This document shows, one piece after another, positions 1 to 7,018 of a DNA stretch of 9,033 bases. Below the pieces are notes generated by a model. The model was not told the DNA's origin. It did not search any database and worked only from the letters and a program-made list of their open reading frames with translations. Position numbers and translations under genes: made by a program. The DNA is from an uncultured Brevinema sp. (GTDB lineage: Bacteria; Spirochaetota; Brevinematia; Brevinematales; Brevinemataceae): positions 1-9,033 of the forward strand of contig CAMRBT010000056.1 of the NCBI GenBank assembly GCA_947040475.1. Direction: 5' to 3'. Numbering within the stretch: position 1 is the first letter of the stretch; each line of letters starts with the position of its first letter.

Positions 1-2691
1 TAAATATTGATTCGTATCGTGGATTACTTGACCACTTAGTGTCATTGGTTTTTTAGATAAGAAATATAAATTGGGAATCTTATACTTTAATAATCCTTGA
101 TTTGATACCGTCGTATAATCAAGATTAAAATCGGTTTTTAGTATATTATCAAAAGTAACAGAACCAGATAAAAGTGCATGTAAATTATCATTGGTATTAA
201 TTAAAGAAATATCAGAATCCAAATTCATACGAGAATGTCTCAATCGCACATTAGTCAAAGCTACGCCTGTATTCGATATTGCAAAATCAGAAACTGTAAA
301 ACGAAAACTATCATTATCTTTTCCATCTATACTAAGAGAGCCTTTGTATAGTAGGTCTGACCATATTCCTTCAACACTGGTATTTAAGTCAACTAAAACC
401 GCTTCTGTTTCTTCTGTTCTCAAAAAAGACGCTCTATCAAAAACATCCAAATTTAACATGTTATTTACAGTGAGATCTTTAATATCTATCTGTGATTTAA
501 CAACATAACGACCCAATTTAAATTGAAAACTACCACCCCTATCAAAACGAAATGCTCCTGAAAACCCAGAATCTAAGAAAGAAAAATGTCCATAAGCATC
601 TAAATTATCCTTGTCTAATCCTATTTTGAGGTAAGTAGTATCTAAAAACCCTGTATTGGTATTTTGTGAGGTGTCAAAATCTAATTTGACTTTTCTATCC
701 CCAACATTCCAAATAGCTTCTTGTATAGAAAATCTCGTAATAGATGTTTCGTCAAAGCCCATCACTAAATGAGCATCTAAAAATCCACTCACCCCTAGTT
801 TTTTTAAAGGATACCTGTCAAATAATACCGTAAAATCTGTATTCAAATCTTTTGTTAGGGTGTTTACCTGCACTTGTTCATCGACAAGCCCAGATACGGT
901 AACATCATGTTTTTGAATATCAACAATGATCTCGATGGGAATAAGATCATTGCTATTAAAACTACCTTGTGCATTAATAGTAACCACAGTATTAGACATT
1001 TTTGATGCTATTAAAACTGTGCCATCTAGTAAAATATCAGGATTAATAATATGAAATCGGGTAATATCGATTTTTTCATCTTCTAAAGATATAATAGCAT
1101 CTATTTGTTCTTCTTCATCGAGAAAACCTTTTAAATAGCCATTAAGAAAAAACGGTAGGGATCTATGTTTTTTAAACATGCTGATCTCACCTCTGTATCG
1201 GGAGTCCTTAATACCAAAAATAGGGATCTTAATATTTTGAGCAACAAAATCACCATCTACATCAAATGCTTTTAAATCTACGGTGACTACTCTACCTATA
1301 GAAGCACTCACTTCTAAGGCTGCACCCATTAGATATTTAGGATAAATATTAAAGACACCCTCTGGAGTAAATTCAAATTTAACAGAAGTATTCCCTATTA
1401 ATCCCCCATTCATTTTTACATCAAAAGCAGTTAAATCCATTTCATTTTTATTAGGAACAGAATCTACAATGACATCTCCTGAAAAAATCAATCCATTTAA
1501 AATAAAGCGAACATTATCTAAATATAATGATCCATGTGGTAAAGGATAGAGTCCCTTTCTAATGGGGACTAGTAAATCGGCTTTTATAGCACCAAAAAAA
1601 TGAGAGTTAAAATCAACTATTGCTGAATATAATTTATCCTGCTTTATAGAATTAATTGATAAATCTAAACCATGTTCTGGGTGTTGAGGAGACCCAAAAT
1701 TTAAGTTTAACATCCAATCCTTTTTCCTTTCTATATTTAAATCAAAAGTCCAAGTCCCTGGTTTGAATACATAATCTAAGAGTGTAGATTCCTCAAAATC
1801 AGCATAATTAATAGCAAAAGTTCTTTTAAAAGAAAAGAAGAAATCTTTTTCCTGTTTTAATATAATATTATTAGTTTTATAAACATCATTCATTGTGACC
1901 CTAGGTTTTCCTTCTGTGAAAAAGCTATTGATAACAAAATTAGATCGAATAGTTGGAATACCAATAAGGTTTAAATTTCTGATATTAAGATTGGCAAAAC
2001 CATCTAATGACTGAAATTCCTTAAGTGAACCTTCCGTAGTAAATTGACCATCAGCCAATAAGAGCATATTACTCCATCTAGCATTCACATTGATAAGTGC
2101 CTTCCAAGAAACCCCACCCTCTTCCATGCCAAAATTAATCCCCTTAACATCAAGGGTATACCAAAATTGTTTCATCACATTAAGGACCACAGAAACATTT
2201 TTGATCTTCACTTCAAACTGCAATTGCTCTAGTAATTCTTTTGTATTTAGAGGAGGAGAGTCATTATCTTTTTTAGCAAATTTATCGGCAAATTTATCCA
2301 GTAATATTTCCTCATACTCTTTAAGACCTATGTTATGTCCACGAGCAATGATATTTTCTATTTGAATTTCTTTGAGCACTTTTTCAAATTCTTTATTTAA
2401 AATTTTAAGAAAACGATAATGGACATAGACCCCTTCAACACGCAAAGAAATTTCCTCGTTCACCACTATCTCAAAATCAGTTCCACTGATAAAAATTAAG
2501 GGTAAATTTGACACATTACCTATAGAAACTTTTTCTGCTTCTAAAAGGTCTGCCAAAAACAACTCAATTCTACTCTTATTTAAAACAATGAGAATATTGA
2601 AAAAAGCGAGAAGTAATATATAGACAAAAAACAAGCCAAAAATTAATCGAGGAAAAAATTCTTTTCTAGACCTTTTCAAAATGCCGTCCAA
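1..2691 (-). CDS. TamB/AsmA-like large envelope protein, N-terminal membrane anchor (3' end off window)
   Basis: This is an open frame of 897 codons without a stop, still open at the left window edge, so the C-terminus is missing. Counted from the proposed TTG start, residues 4-15 are basic (KRSRKEFFPR), followed by one strong membrane helix at about 14-38. The rest is a long chain of short alternating beta-type segments rich in Asp, Asn, Phe and Ile with repeated 'Asp-Gly' and 'Leu-Asp' turns and no second membrane helix. This matches the architecture of TamB/AsmA/YhdP-type proteins: an inner-membrane anchor plus a beta-rich periplasmic groove that moves phospholipids towards the outer membrane or helps outer-membrane protein assembly. 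The diagnostic TamB C-terminal domain would lie outside the window, so the family call rests on architecture. It is probably the third gene of the operon, 44 bp after the TPR gene. No ATG precedes the membrane helix: an in-frame TAA lies at 2715-2713, so the start must be TTG 2691, TTG 2679 or an ATT codon, none with a clear Shine-Dalgarno site. A mutation or sequence error at the 5' end is possible. Confidence 0.78.
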   Translation of the reverse strand, partial: MDGILKRSRKEFFPRLIFGLFFVYILLLAFFNILIVLNKSRIELFLADLLEAEKVSIGNVSNLPLIFISGTDFEIVVNEEISLRVEGVYVHYRFLKILNKEFEKVLKEIQIENIIARGHNIGLKEYEEILLDKFADKFAKKDNDSPPLNTKELLEQLQFEVKIKNVSVVLNVMKQFWYTLDVKGINFGMEEGGVSWKALINVNARWSNMLLLADGQFTTEGSLKEFQSLDGFANLNIRNLNLIGIPTIRSNFVINSFFTEGKPRVTMNDVYKTNNIILKQEKDFFFSFKRTFAINYADFEESTLLDYVFKPGTWTFDLNIERKKDWMLNLNFGSPQHPEHGLDLSINSIKQDKLYSAIVDFNSHFFGAIKADLLVPIRKGLYPLPHGSLYLDNVRFILNGLIFSGDVIVDSVPNKNEMDLTAFDVKMNGGLIGNTSVKFEFTPEGVFNIYPKYLMGAALEVSASIGRVVTVDLKAFDVDGDFVAQNIKIPIFGIKDSRYRGEISMFKKHRSLPFFLNGYLKGFLDEEEQIDAIISLEDEKIDITRFHIINPDILLDGTVLIASKMSNTVVTINAQGSFNSNDLIPIEIIVDIQKHDVTVSGLVDEQVQVNTLTKDLNTDFTVLFDRYPLKKLGVSGFLDAHLVMGFDETSITRFSIQEAIWNVGDRKVKLDFDTSQNTNTGFLDTTYLKIGLDKDNLDAYGHFSFLDSGFSGAFRFDRGGSFQFKLGRYVVKSQIDIKDLTVNNMLNLDVFDRASFLRTEETEAVLVDLNTSVEGIWSDLLYKGSLSIDGKDNDSFRFTVSDFAISNTGVALTNVRLRHSRMNLDSDISLINTNDNLHALLSGSVTFDNILKTDFNLDYTTVSNQGLLKYKIPNLYFLSKKPMTLSGQVIHDTNQYL

Positions 2692-2720
2692 AATTTTGGA
2701 ATTATCAGCTTTTTAAAGCT
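2688..2720. repeat. Two adjacent palindromes at the TPR / TamB-like gene junction
   Basis: CCAAAATTTTGG at 2688-2699 is a perfect 12-base palindrome that includes the proposed TTG start. AGCTTT-TT-AAAGCT at 2707-2720 is a second inverted repeat with a 2-base centre. Neither has the GC-rich stem, loop and T-run of an intrinsic terminator. They could be a processing or protein-binding site, or chance in A/T-rich DNA. Confidence 0.35.
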
Positions 2721-2735
2721 CATCTTATTAGATTT

Positions 2736-4607
2736 TTATTCTTTATTGTATATTTTATTTAGATACTTATCCTGTGAATTTATTTTAAATGCCTTATCAA
2801 AATATAATTTTGATTTTTCTGTATTTTCTATTTTTTTATAAAAATATCCTAAATGAGCGTATATTTCTATCATGCTATAAGAAGAATCCAAAGGATTTAT
2901 TTTACTTTCTATCTTGGTGAAAATTTCTTGTGCTGATTCCAAATTGTTTTTAATCGTATAAACCCAAGCTAAGGTGTCTAAAAACACAATCTCTTCAGGT
3001 TTTTCCTCTACCGTAGATAAAGATAGAACTAGAGCTTTGTCAAGATTTTTATTCACGGTAGCATAATAATATGCCAAATGATTTTTAGTTGTAAGATCAG
3101 AAGGGTCAAATTTTAGTTGATTTTCTAATAACACTTCCATCTCATCATATTTTTCCTGTTGACTATAGATGCTTGCTAGCAAGTTATTTACCAAATTATT
3201 ATAAGATAACTTTTTAGTTATTTCTAATGTTTTTTGTTCTGCAGATACATAGTCTTCTTTCATAAAGTCTATATAAGCATCCATAAAGATCATCCAATTT
3301 GTATCTATGGTAGTATTTTCTTGTGCTTCTACAATTAAAGTATCTACACGATCAAAGTTTCTTAATAAAAGATTTTCTTCTATTAGTTCTGAATATATAT
3401 ATAAGGTCTTATTCTTAGATAAGGATTCTTCATAATACTTAATTGTTTGATCGATATCCAAATTTTCTCTCGCTATCTTCCCTAAAATATAAGCGATTTC
3501 TCCATTAGTATCAAGTGTTCGAGATAAAGGTAAAAGATATTCTTCTGCTAAAGGACTTTTTTGTGCATAATAGGCAGCTTTACCAAGATCAGCTTTTGTT
3601 TGATCTAGCCCTTCTTTTTGTCCTAAGCGATTTAATAATTCTAATTTGATAAAATTATAACTCAATGGTAATTCTTTTTGAACAAAAGCATCTTCATCTA
3701 AAATACGCAAAGCTCTTTGTGTTCTTCCTAATTGTGCTTGAACAAGAGCTTGAGCAAATTTAGGATTGACTTTATTTTGGGATAAGAGAAAATTCATCAT
3801 CGTTTTTGATGATTCTGACCCTTCACCCCATAAAGCCACAATATAAGTGTCAAATAATTCTGGAGTCATGATAGCTAAAGGAATACTCTGAAAAAAAGAA
3901 AGTGCTAATTTATAATCCATTCTATATGTTTCTAAAACTGCTAATTTAGCTATTAATTCGGGGGTGGTAGAAAGATCTAAGGCTTTGTTATAATATTTTA
4001 AAGCTTTATGTTTTAACTTTTGTTCTAAATAAATATCACCTAAATACAATCTGCTTTGAAAGGAAAATTGTTCTTTACCTTGTTCTAAAGGAGCATAGGC
4101 AGCTCTTGTAAAATAAGAAACAGAATTAATATATGTAGAAGGGGTAAATCTATACAAACCTGCAAAATAATTTGCTGTGAGATTGGAGAGGTCTTCTTTA
4201 AGAGTAAGATCAGCCATGATCATACCCATTTCTTTATCGCCTACCATCCATGCAATTTTTAAGCTATTCTCCTGTATTGTTGAAGATTCTGGAAACATAT
4301 CCCAAATTTCAGCAATATTATCTCTTATCCCAGGGTATGCTGTTTTTAATAACTGGGAGTCTTGTTTTTTAATCAAATCCGTAAGATATTCGCCATAAAC
4401 TTCTACTAATAAACTCATAACATATTCGTTAGTAAAATTATTTTCTTTGAGATTTTCTAGAATGTTTCTTGATTTTGGTAAATCACCAGCAAAACGAGCA
4501 TCTATGGCTTGTGTGTAGTAAGTTTCTACTTCATTAGATTCTATAGTTAATTGTGCATAGTTTAGATTAGCAACAAATATTAGTAAGATAAGTATAATTT
4601 TTTTCAT
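2736..4607 (-). CDS. Exported TPR-repeat protein
   Basis: This 623-residue protein opens with a classical signal peptide: MKK, then a hydrophobic core at 4-14, with likely cleavage after NYA at residue 18. No lipobox cysteine is present, so a soluble or envelope-associated periplasmic protein is expected. The mature part is all-helical with tetratricopeptide repeats. The clearest are at about 185-213 (LYLGDIYLEQ, then HKALKYYNKAL), 368-400, 470-502, 504-537, 541-575 (DTLAWVYTIKNN) and 581-614 (AHLGYFYKK, then KLYFDKAF). Residues 25-180 look like degenerate helical repeats. TPR arrays act as protein-binding scaffolds; no catalytic motif is visible and no specific role can be named. The ATG at 4607 is supported by GAGGA at 4618-4614, six bases upstream, and by the signal peptide starting there. 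It follows the ATPase gene by 51 bp with no evident terminator between them, and precedes the TamB-like gene by 44 bp, suggesting co-transcription and possibly a shared envelope task. The protein and signal-peptide calls are strong; the function is open. Confidence 0.92.
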   Translation of the reverse strand: MKKIILILLIFVANLNYAQLTIESNEVETYYTQAIDARFAGDLPKSRNILENLKENNFTNEYVMSLLVEVYGEYLTDLIKKQDSQLLKTAYPGIRDNIAEIWDMFPESSTIQENSLKIAWMVGDKEMGMIMADLTLKEDLSNLTANYFAGLYRFTPSTYINSVSYFTRAAYAPLEQGKEQFSFQSRLYLGDIYLEQKLKHKALKYYNKALDLSTTPELIAKLAVLETYRMDYKLALSFFQSIPLAIMTPELFDTYIVALWGEGSESSKTMMNFLLSQNKVNPKFAQALVQAQLGRTQRALRILDEDAFVQKELPLSYNFIKLELLNRLGQKEGLDQTKADLGKAAYYAQKSPLAEEYLLPLSRTLDTNGEIAYILGKIARENLDIDQTIKYYEESLSKNKTLYIYSELIEENLLLRNFDRVDTLIVEAQENTTIDTNWMIFMDAYIDFMKEDYVSAEQKTLEITKKLSYNNLVNNLLASIYSQQEKYDEMEVLLENQLKFDPSDLTTKNHLAYYYATVNKNLDKALVLSLSTVEEKPEEIVFLDTLAWVYTIKNNLESAQEIFTKIESKINPLDSSYSMIEIYAHLGYFYKKIENTEKSKLYFDKAFKINSQDKYLNKIYNKE

Positions 4608-4658
4608 CTTTTATCCTCATATTTTTTATATAATTTTTATTTTATTAAGTTAAAACTA

Positions 4659-6809
4659 TTAGTAATAGTCTTTATTTAAATCCACTATTGTTAGCTCAGA
4701 TCTGAATAAAGAAACAAAATTCTTATAGATCATCTCATCGTTGGTCGTCGTTAAAATCACTTGCCAACCTTCATGTACTAAGGCATTAAGCACATCTATG
4801 AAGTTTTGTTTTCTGATAGAATCAAAAGTTCCAAAAGGATCGTCTAGTAAAATAATACCTGGTTGATTGTTTAAAATTGTTTTTGCTAATGATAAGCGAA
4901 GCACAAACCAAAATTGAGCATATACAGAATTACCAAGAGTTTCTAAAGGAAATCTCTCTCCATGTCCATTTTCTGCAAATATTTTTATTCCTTGTTTAGG
5001 GACTTGTTCTGCCACAAAACGTCTGTATTTTCCGCCAAAAAAGTTTTGCACCAAATATTCAAAGAATGGAGAATCTAGTGTTTTTGTTAGTAATGTTTCA
5101 CTATTTGATTCCATACCATGATAAATATTCATGATCTTTTCTGATTTATATCTATCTTTACTTACTTGATCTACTAATACATCCACTGTTTCTAATAATT
5201 CATGGTAGCCAGAAAGGTCTTTATTTTTAATTTGAAGTTTGGATAATTCAGGATAAAAATATTCTATTGTTTCTTTATGATCTATATTTTTTAATTCTTC
5301 CATCAAGGCTCTAACTGTATATGTTATATGTGATTTTGAGCGTTCATATTCACTAGAAATATCACTTCTCTGATCTATCAATTCATTTTTTTGATATTTA
5401 ACTTTTTGGAATCCCTCATAGTCAAAGAATGGATTTTCTTGATCTACTAAGCTACGCCAATAATTCATTTTTTCATAGATAAGAGCAGGGTCTGTTGTTT
5501 CGTATAAAGAAAATACCGTTTGTGCTATTTTTTCTAATTCAAGATCATGATTGTAATTATTTCTTTGTTGTTTTTTGAGTGTTTCTGTTTTTAAAAAGAG
5601 CGTTTTTATTTCTTTTCTTAATTCAACTACTTCTTCTTTAGATTTATTTAACAAATCTTTTTTATTATCTAACTTTTCATTTAACCTATAAAAATCTTTT
5701 TTGACTTTTTCTATCATAGATTGATGAAAGTAATTAGGACTTTCTTTTGTGCTATCTGATAATTGTTGTACATAAACACTATACAAGAATGTTTTTAATA
5801 AGAAAAATATCCCTATTGCAAAACAAATTAAAGCAAATCCCTTTACTATATTAAAATCTGCAATACCCATTGATTGATAAGCCAAGAAAATACTGATAGC
5901 CACCATCAATACACCTACACAGACTTCTAAAATAGAATCTCCTAAAGATCCTTTATGAGCAGCATATGGTTCGTTGATAACACTTTCTTCTTTTTTTTGT
6001 AATTTTATTGCTTCTAAAGATAGTTCGTCGATTTCGTCCTCTATATCTAAAATAACATCATCTTTGTTTTTGAGTGTGTCTTTGATATCTTCTTGTCTTT
6101 GAATTAAATTCTGTATTTCTTGTTCTTCTTTTTGTATCTCTTCTTCTTTTTTTAGGAAATCAAAATATTGTTGTCCTTTTTGTATCTTGTCCATCAAGTA
6201 ATATAATTTTTGGTCTGATTCTAATCCTTGCTCTACTTCTGAAATAGCACCTATGGAATCGTTTAATTGATATAAGCCATATTCTTTGCTATTAATTTTT
6301 TCAAATTCTGGAAGTAAATCTTCTAGTGTGTTTTTGAGATTGAACAGCCCTTCATGTAATTGAATTAACCAAGAAGTTTTTGCCGTTTGACCGACACCCA
6401 TTGCTTTGAGGAGATTTTTTTGTAAATGTTCAGAAATCTCATCTTGTCCATAAAGAATTTTATTAATTTCGTTATTCCAATATTCATGTTTTAACAATTC
6501 TTCTTGTGTTTTATATTTAAAAAGTAAATCTGTTTCTTTGACGAATAGTAAATTTTGCATTCTTTCGCCATCATAATAAAGATGATAAGGATCTACAGAC
6601 ATTTGAACATTAGCATCTCCGCCTATTGTTGTTGTCCATGATTCATTTTTATTATGTTCAGGTTTTTCGAATAATCCTTTAGCGATCCAATTAAGGAAAT
6701 TGGTTTTTCCTCTTTCATTATCACCAATTACCAATGTTACTTGAGATAATTTTGTATTGATGTTTTTTAAAGGACCACTGTTCTTTATAATAACTTGATT
6801 GATTCTCAC
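4659..6809 (-). CDS. YhaN/SbcC-like SMC-type ATPase with a transmembrane hairpin in the coiled coil
   Basis: This 716-residue protein has the SMC/RecN/SbcC split-ATPase layout. The N-terminal half-domain has Walker A GDNERGKT at 29-36. Coiled coil follows at about 205-275, then two membrane helices at about 293-312 and 323-345, and a second coiled coil at about 365-415. The C-terminal half-domain carries Walker B ILLDDPF at 653-659 and a D-loop at 660-664 (GTFDS). The 'LDDPF..FD' wording and the mid-coil membrane hairpin match YhaN of Bacillus, whose usual partner is an SbcD-like phosphoesterase (YhaO); this protein is shorter than YhaN. Two oddities stand out. The signature stretch reads LGNSVYAQFWFVLRLSLA at 625-642 where relatives have LS.G....Q, and the switch region reads VILTTTND at 684-691 with Asn where a His is usual. 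The start is GTG at 6809, chosen because GAGG (6818-6815) lies five bases upstream and residue 2 onward gives the usual N-terminal strand. The gene ends with tandem stops, TAA then TAG. It is the first gene of the minus-strand operon and diverges from the phosphorylase gene. Its role (DNA repair versus envelope work) cannot be decided from sequence. Confidence 0.88.
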   Translation of the reverse strand: MRINQVIIKNSGPLKNINTKLSQVTLVIGDNERGKTNFLNWIAKGLFEKPEHNKNESWTTTIGGDANVQMSVDPYHLYYDGERMQNLLFVKETDLLFKYKTQEELLKHEYWNNEINKILYGQDEISEHLQKNLLKAMGVGQTAKTSWLIQLHEGLFNLKNTLEDLLPEFEKINSKEYGLYQLNDSIGAISEVEQGLESDQKLYYLMDKIQKGQQYFDFLKKEEEIQKEEQEIQNLIQRQEDIKDTLKNKDDVILDIEDEIDELSLEAIKLQKKEESVINEPYAAHKGSLGDSILEVCVGVLMVAISIFLAYQSMGIADFNIVKGFALICFAIGIFFLLKTFLYSVYVQQLSDSTKESPNYFHQSMIEKVKKDFYRLNEKLDNKKDLLNKSKEEVVELRKEIKTLFLKTETLKKQQRNNYNHDLELEKIAQTVFSLYETTDPALIYEKMNYWRSLVDQENPFFDYEGFQKVKYQKNELIDQRSDISSEYERSKSHITYTVRALMEELKNIDHKETIEYFYPELSKLQIKNKDLSGYHELLETVDVLVDQVSKDRYKSEKIMNIYHGMESNSETLLTKTLDSPFFEYLVQNFFGGKYRRFVAEQVPKQGIKIFAENGHGERFPLETLGNSVYAQFWFVLRLSLAKTILNNQPGIILLDDPFGTFDSIRKQNFIDVLNALVHEGWQVILTTTNDEMIYKNFVSLFRSELTIVDLNKDYY

Positions 6810-6814
6810 GTTTG

Positions 6815-6818
6815 CCTC
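6815..6818 (-). promoter_or_regulatory. Shine-Dalgarno GAGG deciding the GTG start of the ATPase gene
   Basis: On the minus strand GAGG is followed by five bases and then GTG at 6809. This spacing makes GTG the best start even though an ATG lies just upstream at 6820: that ATG is in another frame and reaches TGA after four codons, overlapping the GTG as GTGA. Confidence 0.7.
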
Positions 6819-6847
6819 ATTTTTTATTCTTTATATAGACATTTTTT

Positions 6848-6866
6848 GGATTATATAAAATAATCC
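6848..6866. repeat. Perfect inverted repeat GGATTAT-N5-ATAATCC in the divergent region
   Basis: Two 7-base arms (6848-6854 and 6860-6866) are exactly complementary around a 5-base centre. The repeat covers the minus-strand -10 candidate, a natural place for a repressor site. It is not followed by a T-run on either strand, so it is unlikely to be a terminator. In such A/T-rich DNA a chance origin is possible, but the GG/CC ends make it more specific than the surrounding A/T palindromes. Confidence 0.4.
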
Positions 6867-6878
6867 TTATCTTAAGTA
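6850..6878 (-). promoter_or_regulatory. Candidate promoter of the minus-strand operon
   Basis: On the minus strand a perfect TATAAT lies at 6855-6850. A weak -35 (TACTTA, 6878-6873) stands 17 bases upstream. Transcription would start near 6843 and give a leader of about 35 nt before the GTG. The -35 is poor and the surroundings are A/T-rich, so this is a candidate only. Confidence 0.38.
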
Positions 6879-6922
6879 TCGACGATTTCTGTATAATATT
6901 GATAATTGAAAATTTAAAATGT

Positions 6923-6936
6923 ATCTATTTATAGAT
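6923..6936. repeat. Short inverted repeat ATCTAT-TT-ATAGAT upstream of glgP
   Basis: Six-base arms at 6923-6928 and 6931-6936 surround a TT centre, just upstream of the best phosphorylase promoter candidate. A 10-base palindrome, GATATATATC, also lies at 6997-7006 directly before the ribosome site. Both consist almost wholly of A and T and may be chance, but their placement would suit an operator. Confidence 0.25.
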
Positions 6937-6942
6937 TATTTA

Positions 6943-6971
6943 TTGCTTTATTACATAAATAACTATATAAT
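6943..6971 (+). promoter_or_regulatory. Candidate promoter of the phosphorylase gene
   Basis: TTGCTT at 6943-6948 and a perfect TATAAT at 6966-6971 are separated by 17 bases. Transcription would start near 6978, leaving a leader of about 40 nt that ends in the strong ribosome site at 7007-7014. Alternatives in the same region are TATAAT at 6892-6897 with no good -35, and TTGAAA (6906-6911) with TATAGA (6930-6935) at 18-base spacing. Which one is used cannot be told by eye. Confidence 0.42.
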
Positions 6972-7018
6972 AATATAAATAATATATATTAAAATAGATA
7001 TATATCAAAGGAGATACT

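Noticed and set aside
191..508. Plus-strand open frame of 105 codons
   Set aside because: It lies wholly inside the TamB-like gene on the other strand, has no ribosome site, and its Ser/Thr/Lys-rich product has no domain pattern.
2090..2365. Plus-strand open frame of 91 codons
   Set aside because: It is a shadow of the TamB-like gene on the opposite strand, with low-complexity Ser/Asn-rich translation.
4177..4398. Plus-strand open frame of 73 codons
   Set aside because: It lies inside the well-supported TPR gene on the other strand and lacks a ribosome site.
4608..4658. Possible terminator or promoter between the ATPase and TPR genes
   Set aside because: The 51-bp gap is A/T-rich but shows no stem followed by a T-run and no convincing -35/-10 pair.
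6806..6820. Four-codon upstream frame (ATG AGG CAA ACG TGA) overlapping the ATPase GTG start as GTGA
   Set aside because: It resembles translational coupling, but the ATG has no good ribosome site and the GAGG inside it serves the GTG. A similar ATGAGG precedes the TPR gene, so it is best read as the Shine-Dalgarno context.
6855..7006. Possible CRISPR or tandem repeats in the A/T-rich divergent region
   Set aside because: The TATA/ATAAT runs are simple low-complexity DNA with no regular unit or spacing.
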